In this document: positions 38,858 to 48,149 of the stretch, piece after piece
Position numbering within the stretch: position 1 is the stretch's first letter
How the letters are laid out: the number at the start of each line of letters is the position of its first letter
Program-made: the position numbers and the translations under genes
The notes under the pieces: generated by a model
Seen by the model: only the letters and a program-made list of their open reading frames with translations
What the model was told of the DNA's origin: nothing
The model's database searches: none
Origin: Pandoraea pulmonicola
GTDB taxonomy: Bacteria > Pseudomonadota > Gammaproteobacteria > Burkholderiales > Burkholderiaceae
Direction: 5' to 3'
Length of the DNA: 64,000 nucleotides
NCBI RefSeq assembly: GCF_000815105.2
Contig: NZ_CP010310.2
Coordinates: 3,162,001-3,226,000, forward strand

Positions 38858-39943
38858 TCAGATCGCGTCGGCGCGTGGTGGTTTGAGCGGGAGCACCTGC
38901 ACGCGATCGCCCTGCTCGACGCCCAACGCCTTCGCCGCCAGCGGCGTCATCGCGAACGCGCGCCGTTCGGGACGGCCCGTGATCAGCGTGGCCCGGAAAC
39001 TCGCCAGCCCCAGGCGCGCCACCAGATACGCCTCGCCGGCGGGGACAGCCGGCAAGGGGGCTGCGCCACCATTCTGGCTGGCGGCAGGGTCCACGATGTT
39101 CACACTGAGATAGCGGCTGTCGCGCGCCGCGCGCAGATCGGCTACGCGGGCCTCGAGCACCGGACCGCTGTCGAAGATGTCGACGTGCGTCCCCGAGCGC
39201 ATGCCCTCCTGCTCGAGCAGCCGGCGTGCAGGCAACGTATCGCGATGCGTCACGCCGATGGCCGCCTGCGCCTGCGGCGAGAGGAAGTCGACATAGATGG
39301 GGTACTTCGGCATCAGCTCGGCGACGAACGATTTCTTGCCAATGGACGTGAGGTAATCCGCCTGATCGAAATCGATCTTGAAGAAATGCTGGCCGAGCGA
39401 GCGCCAGAACGGGCTTTGGCCGTCGTCGTCGAAATAGCCGCGCAGTTCCGCGCACACCTGCGGCCCGAAACGCTCGGGGAACTGCGCCATGAACAGAAAG
39501 CGCGCCTTCGAGAGCAACGCGCCGTTGCCATGGCCGCGCCACGCGGGATCGAGCAGCAGCGAACACAGCTCGCTGTAACCGGTGAGGTCGTTCGAGAGCG
39601 ACAACGTGAGCATGCGCGACCAGACGTTCAGTTCGCGACTCGCATGCACGATCGTGTCCTTCCGATACGTATAGAACGGTTGCTCCAGCCCGACAGCCGC
39701 CTCCAGGCCGCACACGCCGGCGATCTCCCCCGTCTCGACATCCTCCATGACGAACAGATACCCCTGCTCGGCCGTGGGCGCCTGCCCGTCGAGCGTGGCC
39801 GCGACGCGCGCCAGCCGCGCTTCGAGCGCCGCCCGATCGGGCTTGAACGACGTCATGCCCGGCCCGGCCAGCTCGGCGAGCTTGAGCAGCGCGGGCAGAT
39901 CGTCCTGGCGCGCCAGACGCACCACCCGCAACGACGACGCCAT
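38858..39943 (-). CDS. astA: Arginine N-succinyltransferase
   Basis: First AST enzyme: succinyl-CoA plus arginine gives N2-succinylarginine. Family blocks visible are LPALLKLAELAGPGMTSFKPDR at the N-terminus, SELCSLLLDPAWRGHGNGALLSKARFLFMA (acyl-CoA site) and FWRSLGQHFFKIDFDQADYL. I place the start at the ATG at 39943 (361 residues; GGAAG upstream), where the family N-terminus begins. The frame is open to an ATG at 40012, which would add 23 Ser/Pro/Gln-rich residues. It lies downstream of astC on the same strand. The second subunit gene (aruG type) found in pseudomonads is absent here, so a single-subunit enzyme is implied. Confidence 0.93.
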   Translation of the reverse strand: MASSLRVVRLARQDDLPALLKLAELAGPGMTSFKPDRAALEARLARVAATLDGQAPTAEQGYLFVMEDVETGEIAGVCGLEAAVGLEQPFYTYRKDTIVHASRELNVWSRMLTLSLSNDLTGYSELCSLLLDPAWRGHGNGALLSKARFLFMAQFPERFGPQVCAELRGYFDDDGQSPFWRSLGQHFFKIDFDQADYLTSIGKKSFVAELMPKYPIYVDFLSPQAQAAIGVTHRDTLPARRLLEQEGMRSGTHVDIFDSGPVLEARVADLRAARDSRYLSVNIVDPAASQNGGAAPLPAVPAGEAYLVARLGLASFRATLITGRPERRAFAMTPLAAKALGVEQGDRVQVLPLKPPRADAI

Positions 39944-40145
39944 TGCGACATCTTCCGCCGAAGGCTGGTCAACTTGCGGGAGCGGCGACGGCGATTTCGA
40001 TTGACGTGTCATGGGAGAATCCGGCGAGGTTGATGAAACAAGGGCCGGAGCGACGTGATCCGTCGGTCCGGCCCGGAGTCCCGCGTGCTGGCATCCGCGC
40101 GGAGGTTCAGTGCAACTCAGCCCGACTCGGCCTGCGAACCTGGCG

Positions 40146-41387
40146 TCAGGCGGCTTTCGCCGTCGCCGCCACCGTTGCGACCGCCTTGTCGAGCGACGCG
40201 AGACCCGCGTCGATGTCGGCGAACGGAATGTTCAGCGACGGCGCAAAACGCACCACGTCACCGCCCGCCACCAGCAGCATCAGACCGTTCTTCTCGGCTT
40301 CCACGACGATGTCCTTCGCGCGGCCCGCGAATGCCGGCTTGAGCACCGCACCGATGAGCAGGCCCATGCCGCGCACGGACTCGAACACGCCATGACGCGC
40401 GTTGATCGCTTCGATGCCCTTGATGAAGTAATCGTGACGAGTCTTCACGCCGTTGAGCGTGTCGGCCGTGTTGATCAGCTCGAGCACGCGCCCGGCGATG
40501 GCCGTGGCAAGCGGGTTGCCGCCGTACGTGCAGCCGTGCGTGCCCGGCGAGAAACTCGCCGCAATCTTGCTCGTGGTGAGAATGCCGCCGATCGGATAGC
40601 CGTTGCCCAGCGCCTTGGCCGTGGTCAGGATGTCGGGCGTCACGCCGTACTGTTCGTAGGCGTAGAGCGTGCCCGTGCGGCCGACGCCCGTCTGCACTTC
40701 GTCGAAAATGAGCAACGCACCGTGTTTGTCGCACAGCGTACGCAGGCCCTTGAGGAAGGCCGGATCGGCGGGCAGCACACCGCCCTCGCCCTGCACCGGC
40801 TCGACGATCACGGCGGCCGTGGCGTCCGAGAGGGTCGCTTCGACCGTCTTCAGATCGTTGTACGGCAGATGCATGATGCCGGCCGGCAGCGGACCGAAAC
40901 CTTCGGTGTACTTGGCCTGACCGCCCACGCTCACCGTAAACAGCGAACGGCCGTGGAACGAGTTGTAGAACGAGATGATCTCGCTTTTTTCCTTGCCGCC
41001 GCGCTCGGCGGCGTGATCGTATGCGTAGCGGCGCGCGAGCTTGAGCGCGGCCTCATTGGCTTCGAGCCCCGAATTGCAGAAGAACGCCTTGTCGGCAAAG
41101 GTCGCCTCGGTGAGTGCCCTGGCCAGGCGCAGCACAGGCTCGTTCGTATAGCCGTTGCCGATGTGCCAGACCTTGCGCGCCTGCTCCTCGATGACCTTCA
41201 CCAGTTCCGGGTGGGCGTGGCCCAGCGCGTTCACCGCGATGCCGCCGGTGAAATCGACATACTCGCGACCTTCCTGATCCCACATGCGCGAGCCTTCGCC
41301 GCGCACCGGCACCATCTGGGCGGGAGCGTAATTGGGGACCATCACGTCGTCGAACGTCTGGCGGGTCACGGGAATGGACTGGCTCAT
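40146..41387 (-). CDS. astC: Succinylornithine / acetylornithine transaminase
   Basis: A class III PLP aminotransferase of 413 residues. It has the cofactor-site [12 protein letters not shown] (about 228-239) and the PLP lysine Lys258 in TTAKALGNG. The FHGR motif and the substrate-site [16 protein letters not shown] also match the ArgD/AstC/AruC group. ArgD and AstC cannot be separated by sequence alone. The neighbouring astA and the upstream amino acid ABC transporter favour the catabolic role of converting succinylornithine to succinylglutamate semialdehyde. Start at the ATG 41387. Confidence 0.9.
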   Translation of the reverse strand: MSQSIPVTRQTFDDVMVPNYAPAQMVPVRGEGSRMWDQEGREYVDFTGGIAVNALGHAHPELVKVIEEQARKVWHIGNGYTNEPVLRLARALTEATFADKAFFCNSGLEANEAALKLARRYAYDHAAERGGKEKSEIISFYNSFHGRSLFTVSVGGQAKYTEGFGPLPAGIMHLPYNDLKTVEATLSDATAAVIVEPVQGEGGVLPADPAFLKGLRTLCDKHGALLIFDEVQTGVGRTGTLYAYEQYGVTPDILTTAKALGNGYPIGGILTTSKIAASFSPGTHGCTYGGNPLATAIAGRVLELINTADTLNGVKTRHDYFIKGIEAINARHGVFESVRGMGLLIGAVLKPAFAGRAKDIVVEAEKNGLMLLVAGGDVVRFAPSLNIPFADIDAGLASLDKAVATVAATAKAA

Positions 41388-41609
41388 GACAACCTCATGA
41401 AGTCGGGGGTGCAATCTGCGATTGCGGAGCAGGCTGCAAAGCGGTCACTGCTCAATGAAAGAAACCTGGCTGGGAGCTCAGGACGCCGGCGTCGCGCCGC
41501 GGCCGTCACGATTCGACCGACACCTGGCGCGCGTACCCTCGCATTGTAATCAGATGCGGCGCGCGGATACACCCTTGCGCGCGCCCGCGTCGTGAGAATG
41601 CGTCGGCCG

Positions 41610-42332
41610 TTACAGGACTTTGCGCAGGAATTCGCGCGTGCGCTCGTGCTTGGGCGCCGAGAAGATCTGTTCCGGCGCGCCCTCTTCCATGATCACGCCC
41701 TGATCGATGAAGAGCACGCGATCGGAGACTTCACGGGCAAAGCCCATTTCGTGGGTGACGACCACCATCGTCATGCCCTCTTCGGCAAGCGACTTCATGA
41801 CTTCGAGCACCTCGCCCACGAGTTCCGGGTCGAGCGCCGAGGTCGGTTCGTCGAACAGCATGACGGTGGGCTTCATCGCGAGCGCGCGGGCAATCGCCAC
41901 GCGCTGCTGCTGACCACCCGAGAGCTGGTTCGGGAAAGCGTCGATCTTGTCGATCAGGCCGACCTTGCGCAACAGTTGCTCGGCGATGATCTCCGCTTCG
42001 GCACGTTTGATGCCGGTCACCTGCATCGGCGCCAGAATCAGGTTCTCGAGCACCGACATGTGCGGGAACAGGTTGAAGCGCTGGAACACCATGCCCACGC
42101 TCGCGCGCATGGCGTTCATGTCCGTCTTCGGGTCTTCCACGTGAAAGCCGTTGACGAGCACTTCCCCGCCGCTCACCTCTTCGAGTCCGTTCAGGCAACG
42201 CAGGAACGTGCTCTTGCCAGAGCCCGACGGGCCAATCACGCAAACGACTTCGCTCTCTTCGATGCGGCACGAAATGCCGCGCAGCACGTGCGCATCGCCG
42301 TACTGCTTCTGCAGGTTATTGACGACGATCAC
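41610..42332 (-). CDS. Polar amino acid ABC transporter, ATP-binding protein
   Basis: A 240-residue ATPase of the HisP/GlnQ group: Walker [11 protein letters not shown]-loop [13 protein letters not shown], signature LSGGQQQR, Walker [14 protein letters not shown] and switch His in VVTHEMGF. It energises the inner-membrane importer encoded with the permease and binding protein just upstream. Its start overlaps the permease end by 17 bp. It lies 222 bp before astC on the same strand, which suggests arginine/ornithine import feeding the AST pathway (inference from context). Confidence 0.93.
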   Translation of the reverse strand: MIVVNNLQKQYGDAHVLRGISCRIEESEVVCVIGPSGSGKSTFLRCLNGLEEVSGGEVLVNGFHVEDPKTDMNAMRASVGMVFQRFNLFPHMSVLENLILAPMQVTGIKRAEAEIIAEQLLRKVGLIDKIDAFPNQLSGGQQQRVAIARALAMKPTVMLFDEPTSALDPELVGEVLEVMKSLAEEGMTMVVVTHEMGFAREVSDRVLFIDQGVIMEEGAPEQIFSAPKHERTREFLRKVL

Positions 42333-43068
42333 CTTTGCCGTACCTCAATTCCAGATGTTGAACAAATGCCGACAGCACCAGCGTGATCACCCAGTAGATG
42401 AGCGAAATCGTCAGATACGGCTCCCAGTAACGTGCGTAGGCGCCGGACACGGTGCGCGCCGCATACGCCAGTTCGGCCAGGCCGATGGCGGAGGCCAGCG
42501 ACGAGTCCTTCACGATCGCGATGGCGTTGTTGCCCAGCGGCGGCAGCATGCGGCGAAACGCCTGCGGCAGCACCACCTTGCGCAGCGTCTGCATGTAGGT
42601 CATGCCCAGCGAGCGGGCCGCTTCGGCCTGGCCGCGATCGATCGACTGGATACCCGCGCGGAAGATCTCCGAGACGTAGGCGCCGGCGTTCAGCGAAATG
42701 GCCAGCACGGCCGACATGAACGCGCCGTATTGCGAGCGGATTTCACGCGCGAATTCGCCGCTGACGATAAGGCCGCCCGACGGGTTGATCAACATCGGCA
42801 TGAGCGCGAAGTGGATCAGCAGGATCTGCACGAACAACGGCGTGCCGCGGAAGAAGCTGACGTAGAAGCGCACCGGATATTGCACCGCGTAGCGCAGGAA
42901 ATACTTGTAGAAGCCGTGACGCGCTTCGGCCAGACGGCCGACGCCGAGCACGAGCCCGAGGAACGTGCCGACGATCACGCAGATCACCGTGCACTTGAGC
43001 GTCATCAGCGTGCCCTCGACAAACAGGGGCATGTACTCGCTGATGATGTTCCACTGGAACCCACCCAT
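42316..43068 (-). CDS. Polar amino acid ABC transporter, permease
   Basis: A 250-residue HisM/GlnP-type permease with about five helices. The EAA loop that docks the ATPase is [32 protein letters not shown]. Only one permease gene is present, whereas histidine/arginine systems of enterics use two (HisQ and HisM), so this one should homodimerise. It follows the binding-protein gene after 150 bp and overlaps the ATPase gene. Confidence 0.92.
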   Translation of the reverse strand: MGGFQWNIISEYMPLFVEGTLMTLKCTVICVIVGTFLGLVLGVGRLAEARHGFYKYFLRYAVQYPVRFYVSFFRGTPLFVQILLIHFALMPMLINPSGGLIVSGEFAREIRSQYGAFMSAVLAISLNAGAYVSEIFRAGIQSIDRGQAEAARSLGMTYMQTLRKVVLPQAFRRMLPPLGNNAIAIVKDSSLASAIGLAELAYAARTVSGAYARYWEPYLTISLIYWVITLVLSAFVQHLELRYGKGDRRQ

Positions 43069-43218
43069 GAAGCACCTTTCTCACAAAATGGAACGAACCG
43101 GCTGACCGGCGGAAAAACGCTCGCGGCCCGGGGGTTGACGTCGGAGAACGACGATCAGCTCACGGGCCGCGAGAGGCCAGGTATCTGGCGTGCGTGGCGC
43201 GAATCTTACACGCGTTGC

Positions 43219-43998
43219 TTATTGTTGCGGCAGCGTCGGCACGTCGGCGTCGAACCACTGCTTGTAGATCTTGGCGTAGGTGCCGTCAGCCACGATCTTC
43301 TTCAGACCCGTATTGATCTTGTCGAGCGCCACCTTGTTGCCCTTCTTCACCGCAATACCGAAGTACTGACGCTTGAACTTGTTGTCGTAGACGAGCTTGA
43401 ACGGCTTTTCCGGATGGCTCTTGATGTAGAACTTGATCACGCCGACGTCGCCCACGGCGGCGTCCACGCCACCGCGATAGAGCTCTTCGAGCATGAGCGG
43501 CGTGTTGTCGAAGCGACGGATGGCGGTGCTCGCCTTGCCCAGTTCTTCCGACACGGCGATGTCGCCCGTGCTCGAGTTGACCACGCCCACTTGCAGCTTC
43601 TTCAGATCGGCCAGTCCGGCGACCTTGGCGCCCGGCGACGTGATGATCACCTGGTCGGCCGGGAAGTACGGCGCCGAGAAGTCGACCATTTCACGGCGCT
43701 TGTCGGTAATGGTGATGCCGGAAATGATGATGTCGCGATCGCCCTGGTCGAGGGTTGCGAAGATGCCTTCCCACGGCGTGCTGATCAGCTTCACGTTGAA
43801 CCCGCCAGCCTTGCCGACCGCCTTGATCACGTCGATGTCGAAACCCACCAGTTCCTTTTGCGGGGTTTCGAACTCGAACGGGCGATACGTACCGCCGGCG
43901 CCCACGGTGTAAGTGGGATCGGCGGCCTGCGCTGCCGGCACCGCGGCGAAGGTCGTCAGAAAACAGGCGGCGGCCAGCACGAGGCGCTTGGTCAACAT
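43219..43998 (-). CDS. Polar amino acid ABC transporter, periplasmic binding protein
   Basis: A 259-residue family-3 solute-binding protein. The signal peptide is residues 1-25 (AAQA-ADPTY). The N-lobe starts TYTVGAGGTYRPFEF, and the ligand-site block is DIIISGITITDKRREMVDFSAPYF, the pattern of ArgT/HisJ/GlnH proteins. AAGGA sits before the ATG 43998. The conserved Asp/Arg ligand residues expected for an alpha-amino acid are in place; specificity for arginine, ornithine or histidine is inferred from the astCA neighbours. First gene of the SBP-permease-ATPase-astC-astA run. Confidence 0.92.
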   Translation of the reverse strand: MLTKRLVLAAACFLTTFAAVPAAQAADPTYTVGAGGTYRPFEFETPQKELVGFDIDVIKAVGKAGGFNVKLISTPWEGIFATLDQGDRDIIISGITITDKRREMVDFSAPYFPADQVIITSPGAKVAGLADLKKLQVGVVNSSTGDIAVSEELGKASTAIRRFDNTPLMLEELYRGGVDAAVGDVGVIKFYIKSHPEKPFKLVYDNKFKRQYFGIAVKKGNKVALDKINTGLKKIVADGTYAKIYKQWFDADVPTLPQQ

Positions 43999-44061
43999 GT
44001 TGATTTCCTTGGCGAGAATTCGTAAAAGAGCGCAATGATACTCCTCACCGCCCCCGAAACG

Positions 44062-44084
44062 AAAAAAACCCGCCGAAGCGGGTT
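44062..44084 (-). terminator. Intrinsic terminator downstream of the acetolactate synthase gene
   Basis: AACCCGC (44067-44073), CGAA tetraloop, GCGGGTT (44078-44084). On the minus strand the hairpin is followed by a run of seven T, the classical Rho-independent form. It lies about 155 nt after the acetolactate synthase stop and before the binding-protein gene, so it separates the two transcripts. Confidence 0.8.
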
Positions 44085-44239
44085 CTCTCGTTGCGATCTC
44101 GCGACGTGCGCCACGATTCTCACTCGACGGTAACGTCTGGGCGAGCCGGCGGCGTACGCCATGGCGCAAAACACCGCGCATATCGCGGCGCCTTGCCCAT
44201 CCTCCGTCGCGCTCTCTCGCTCATTCTGTCGCGCGCCCG

Positions 44240-46072
44240 TCAGAACGCGCCCGCGGCGATGGGCCCGGCCGCCTGCCCCGGTCCGAAGACCACGTCACGA
44301 TAACTCTTGCCTGCGGGAATCATCGGATAGACGTCGTCCTCGCGGGCCACCAGCACATCGAGCAGATACGGCTCGCTCGGGTCCGCCAGCATGCGCTCGA
44401 GGGCTGCCGGCAGGTCCGCCGCGCGCGTCACGCGTGCGCCGGCCACACCGTAACCCGCGGCGATGGTCACGAAGTCCGGATACGGCCGGCCGTCGTCGGC
44501 ACCGTCGGGCACGTTGGGGTCGACCAGTGAGGACGCCACGCGGTTACGGGCGTAGATCATGTCCTGCCACTGACGCACCATCCCCAGCCACTGGTTGTTG
44601 ATGACCAGCACCTTCACGCCAAGCCCATAGCGCCGGCACGTCGAGAGCTCGTTGACCGACATGTTGAGGCTGCCGTCGCCGTCGATGTCGATCACCGGCA
44701 CGTCCGGCAGCGCGACCTTGGCGCCGATGGCCGCCGGCAGGCCGAAGCCCATCGTGCCAAAGCCGGCGCTCGACAGAAAGGTGCGCGGCTTGCGCAGGCG
44801 CAGGTGCTGCATCGCCCACATCTGGTGCTGCCCCACGCCCGTGGTCACCACGGCCTCGGGCGGCAGCAGCGCGGCCAGCGCCGTGATGACCTCCACGCCC
44901 GTAAGCACGTCGCCGCTTTGCGAATCCGCGCCCTGAGCCTCACCGGGAGCGGCGCGCAACGGATGCGCCTCGCGGCGCTCGCGCAGATAGGCATGCCACT
45001 GCGGCACCTCGCGGCGCTTCGCGTGGGCGAGCAGACCGACGAACGCATCGCGAAGATCGGCATGCACGCCCAGGGTGACGGGCTTGTTCTTGCCGATCTC
45101 GGCCGCATCGACGTCGATGTGCACGATCTTCGCGTGACGCGCGAACGACGCCGGATCGCCAATGACCCGATCGTCGAAACGCACGCCGAGCGCGAGTACG
45201 AGATCTGCCTCGTTGACCGCCACATTGGCGGCATAGGCGCCGTGCATGCCGAGCGGCCCGAGCAACAGCGGGTGATCGTCCGGCATCGCGCCCAATCCCA
45301 TCATCGTGAGTGCGACCGGACAGTCGAGCGCTTCGGCCAGCGCAACCAGTTGCGCACCGGTGCCCGACGCGATGACGCCGCCACCGGCGTAGACGACGGG
45401 TCGCTCGCTATTTGCCAGCAATGCCGCGATGCGCTCGGCCGTCTCGTCGCTCATGCCGGCCGGCACCGGCGCCGTGAAACGCTTGTCGGTCGGCTGATCC
45501 GGGCGGGCCTGTTGAATGTCCTTCGGGAAATCGAGCAACACGGGACCGGGACGCCCGGCCAGCGCACACGCGGCGGCTTCGCGCAGCGCCGCCGGGATGT
45601 CGCGCGCTTCGCGCACCTGCCGGGCGAGCTTCGTCACCGGCTTGGTGACGGCCACGATGTCGACCTCCTGGAACGCGTTCTTGCCCAGCCAGTGCGTTGC
45701 CACGTTGCCAGTGATGGCAAGGACCGGCACGGAATCGCTGGCGGCGTCCGCGATCCCGGTCACGAGGTTGGTCGCGCCGGGGCCCGAGGTCGCCAGGCAA
45801 ACACCCAGCCTGCCCGTGGCGCGTGCGTAGCCCTGCGCGCCAAAGACCGAACCCTGCTCGTGTTCCGTGCGCACCAGTGCGACGTCCACCCGCGAGAGCG
45901 CATCGAGCATCTCGAGATTGGCCCCGCCCGGATAGCAGAACACCGTGTCGACGCCAATCTCGACCAGGGTGCGCGCAATCAGGTCCGCACCTTTGGCGGA
46001 CAGCGGAGCAACGGGCTGGGCGACGGCACCGGTCGCGGTTTCGGCAGCGGGCAGAGTCAGGTCGAGTTTCAT
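44240..46072 (-). CDS. Acetolactate synthase large subunit, orphan
   Basis: A 610-residue ThDP enzyme joining two pyruvates (or pyruvate and 2-oxobutyrate) in branched-chain amino acid synthesis. Visible are the catalytic Glu in RTEHEQGSVFGAQGYAR, GPGATNLVTGIADA, the ALS-specific VRFDDRVIGDPASFA and the ThDP/Mg motif GDGSLN...NNQ. I start at 46072 (MKLDLTL); an ATG at 46099 is possible but lacks a ribosome site. No small regulatory subunit (ilvH/ilvN) or ilvC is adjacent, unlike the usual ilvBHC cluster. Divergent from a Lrp-family regulator that probably controls it. Confidence 0.9.
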   Translation of the reverse strand: MKLDLTLPAAETATGAVAQPVAPLSAKGADLIARTLVEIGVDTVFCYPGGANLEMLDALSRVDVALVRTEHEQGSVFGAQGYARATGRLGVCLATSGPGATNLVTGIADAASDSVPVLAITGNVATHWLGKNAFQEVDIVAVTKPVTKLARQVREARDIPAALREAAACALAGRPGPVLLDFPKDIQQARPDQPTDKRFTAPVPAGMSDETAERIAALLANSERPVVYAGGGVIASGTGAQLVALAEALDCPVALTMMGLGAMPDDHPLLLGPLGMHGAYAANVAVNEADLVLALGVRFDDRVIGDPASFARHAKIVHIDVDAAEIGKNKPVTLGVHADLRDAFVGLLAHAKRREVPQWHAYLRERREAHPLRAAPGEAQGADSQSGDVLTGVEVITALAALLPPEAVVTTGVGQHQMWAMQHLRLRKPRTFLSSAGFGTMGFGLPAAIGAKVALPDVPVIDIDGDGSLNMSVNELSTCRRYGLGVKVLVINNQWLGMVRQWQDMIYARNRVASSLVDPNVPDGADDGRPYPDFVTIAAGYGVAGARVTRAADLPAALERMLADPSEPYLLDVLVAREDDVYPMIPAGKSYRDVVFGPGQAAGPIAAGAF

Positions 46073-46180
46073 GAGTACGTGGTTTCCTGCGGTTTTCAAC
46101 GAACGACGGCGAGGATTGCGTCACCTCGCCTGATGACGTTCAAGCTTACGGGCTTTGCACGGTAATTGCTTCGCGTATCG

Positions 46181-46209
46181 TTGACAAATTTGCGCCGGTT
46201 TCACATGAT
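46181..46209 (+). promoter_or_regulatory. Sigma-70-like promoter of the Lrp-family gene
   Basis: A perfect TTGACA (46181-46186) is followed after 17 bp by CATGAT (46204-46209). The predicted start of transcription is near 46216, giving a leader of about 27 nt to the ATG at 46243. The surrounding 100 bp are A+T-rich and shared with the divergent acetolactate synthase gene. Confidence 0.5.
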
Positions 46210-46242
46210 TCATTCAACAAAACTACATTTTGAGAATTAAAC

Positions 46243-46791
46243 ATGCAACTTGACGAGTTCGACGAGAAAATTCTCGCAATCCTGCAGGAAGACGCCTCGC
46301 TGTCCGCTGCGCAGATCGGCGAGCGCATCGGTCTGTCGCAGTCGCAATGCTGGCGACGGATCGACCGACTCGACGCCGAGGGTGTCATCGAGCGTCGGGT
46401 CGCGCTGGTCGATCGCAAGAAGGTCGGGCTGAACGTGATGCTGTTCGCGCATGTGAAGCTGGCCGGACACAATCGCAACGCGCTGCCGGAATTCTCGAAG
46501 GCGATCCAGGCGTTTCCGGAGGTCCTCGAATGCCACGTGCTCATGGGCAACGTGGACTTTCTGCTGCGCATCGTCACGCGCGACGTCGATGCCTACGAGC
46601 GATTCTTCTTCGAACGACTCTCGCAATTGCCGATGGTCCAGGAAGTCAACTCGATGATCGCGCTCTCGCAGATCAAATCGACGACGGTGCTACCCATCGG
46701 CGATCGCGCGGTCGGCCTCGGCGCCGGCGGTGCCGGCAATATCGGTAACGCGAGTGGTTCGAGTGGTGCGAGTAATGCAGGTAATTCATGA
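46243..46791 (+). CDS. Lrp/AsnC family transcriptional regulator
   Basis: A 182-residue regulator. The winged helix is at about residues 3-60 (DEKILAILQEDASLSAAQIGERIGLSQSQCWRRI), and the RAM ligand-binding/oligomerisation domain covers about 65-150 (ILECHVLMGNVDFLLRIV-like). Typical Lrp proteins are 150-165 residues; this one adds a Gly/Ser/Asn/Ala-rich tail from about 155 to 182. Divergent position suggests control of the orphan acetolactate synthase gene in response to an amino acid such as leucine (inference, by analogy with Lrp control of ilvIH). Confidence 0.92.
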   Translation: MQLDEFDEKILAILQEDASLSAAQIGERIGLSQSQCWRRIDRLDAEGVIERRVALVDRKKVGLNVMLFAHVKLAGHNRNALPEFSKAIQAFPEVLECHVLMGNVDFLLRIVTRDVDAYERFFFERLSQLPMVQEVNSMIALSQIKSTTVLPIGDRAVGLGAGGAGNIGNASGSSGASNAGNS

Positions 46792-46882
46792 CACCGGCAT
46801 GACCGCCGGGTGGCGGGGCGCCGTCGTTCGGCGGGCGAAGCGTCGGCGAACGTCGCATGACCGCGACGCACGGCCCGCGAGG

Positions 46883-46918
46883 TTGGACACTGCCGTTGCA
46901 AGCCTCTATGCTTAAGCA
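46883..46918 (+). promoter_or_regulatory. Sigma-70-like promoter and palindrome before the peroxiredoxin gene
   Basis: TTGGAC (46883-46888), 18 bp, TATGCT (46907-46912), overlapped by the perfect palindrome TGCTTAAGCA (46909-46918), just upstream of the peroxiredoxin ATG at 46939. The palindrome sits at the transcription start and could be an operator. Confidence 0.4.
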
Positions 46919-46938
46919 TCCACCTATGGGAGCCATGC

Positions 46939-47496
46939 ATGAAACGTTGGTTAGGAATGACCGCAGTCGCCGCCATCCTGGGTATCACGGCCTGGTGTTT
47001 CATCCCCGCTCACGCAGCCCTCAAGAACGGCGCGCAGGCCCCTGACTTCGCGACTCAGGCGTCGCTCGGCGGGCAGGTCTTCACATTTTCCCTCGCCGAT
47101 GCCCTGAAGAAGGGCCCGGTCGTGCTGTACTTCTATCCGGCCGCCTTCACCACCGGCTGCACCATCGAAGCGCATGATTTCGCCGAAGCGACCGACACGT
47201 TCAAATCGCTGGGCGCGACCGTGATCGGCGTTTCGCACGACAACATCGAGACGCTCAACAAGTTCTCCGTGTCGGAATGCCGCAGCAAGTTCGCCGTGGC
47301 CGCCGACACCGACCAGCACATCATGCGCGCCTACGACGCCGTGCTGGCCCTCAAACCCGATCTGGCCAACCGCGTCTCGTACGTCATCGCCCCCGACGGC
47401 AAGGTGATCTACAGCTACGTGAGCCTCAATCCCGAAAAGCACGTCGCCAACACGCTCGATGCCGTGCGCAAGTGGCGCGCCGCCCATCCTTCGTGA
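46939..47496 (+). CDS. Exported BCP/PrxQ-type peroxiredoxin
   Basis: A 185-residue thiol peroxidase. The peroxidatic Cys is Cys74 in PAAFTTGCTIEAHDF and a candidate resolving Cys is Cys114 in SVSECRSKF, about 40 residues later, near the spacing seen in helix-3-type PrxQ enzymes. Unlike cytoplasmic BCP, it begins with a signal peptide (residues 1-26, ending AHA-AL), so it should work in the periplasm, reducing hydrogen or organic peroxides. The reductant there is unknown. Nine bases before the haemolysin-III gene on the same strand. Confidence 0.9.
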   Translation: MKRWLGMTAVAAILGITAWCFIPAHAALKNGAQAPDFATQASLGGQVFTFSLADALKKGPVVLYFYPAAFTTGCTIEAHDFAEATDTFKSLGATVIGVSHDNIETLNKFSVSECRSKFAVAADTDQHIMRAYDAVLALKPDLANRVSYVIAPDGKVIYSYVSLNPEKHVANTLDAVRKWRAAHPS

Positions 47497-47504
47497 GGGC
47501 AGCC

Positions 47505-48149
47505 ATGAAAGTGTCAGCACGCGCCCAGACGCGTAGCGAGGAACTCGCCAACAGCGTCAGCCACGGCATCGCCTGTCTCGCCGCGCTCGCAGCGATTCCG
47601 TTCCTCTTCACGGCGGTGCGCCCGCCGATGCCCACCACCGTGCAGCAGATCGGCATCGGCGTGTTCGCTGCGACGATGGTCATCGTCTATCTGGCGTCGG
47701 CGCTGTATCACGGGCTCCCCGACGGTCGGGCGAAGCGCCTTTTCATGCGGGTGGATCACTGCGCCATCTTTCTCTTCATCGCCGGCACCTACACGCCCTT
47801 CACCATCAAGATTCTTCACGATCCGTGGGGCTGGCCGCTGCTCACCGGCGTGTGGAGCATGGCCATTGCGGGACTCATCGCCAAGTCGCTCGGGCTGCTC
47901 GATCGGCCGCTCGTCTCCACGTTGCTCTACATCGCGCTCGGCTGGATCGCCGTGCTCGTGGCAGGACCGGTCCTCGCCGCGATTCCCGGGCCGGGCGCGG
48001 GATGGCTCTACGCGGGCGGCGCCGCCTACACGATCGGCGCGATCTTCTATTCGTTCGACGGGCACATCAAGTTCGGCCATCTGGTCTGGCACCTGTTCGC
48101 CATCGGCGGCACCGCCTGCCATTACCTCGCGGTGTGCCGCTACCTCTGA
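47505..48149 (+). CDS. Haemolysin III family (PAQR-like) membrane protein
   Basis: A 214-residue protein with seven transmembrane helices. The PAQR/HlyIII metal-site residues are visible: SHG near residue 19, SALYHG around 64, the Asp in MRVDHCAIFLFIAGTYTPF and the C-terminal HLVWHLFAIGGTACHY. Family members are probable zinc-dependent hydrolases; YqfA in E. coli is of uncertain function and true haemolysin activity is rarely shown. Start at the ATG 47505, after the peroxiredoxin stop. Its last 10 bases overlap the convergent kinase gene. Confidence 0.9.
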   Translation: MKVSARAQTRSEELANSVSHGIACLAALAAIPFLFTAVRPPMPTTVQQIGIGVFAATMVIVYLASALYHGLPDGRAKRLFMRVDHCAIFLFIAGTYTPFTIKILHDPWGWPLLTGVWSMAIAGLIAKSLGLLDRPLVSTLLYIALGWIAVLVAGPVLAAIPGPGAGWLYAGGAAYTIGAIFYSFDGHIKFGHLVWHLFAIGGTACHYLAVCRYL

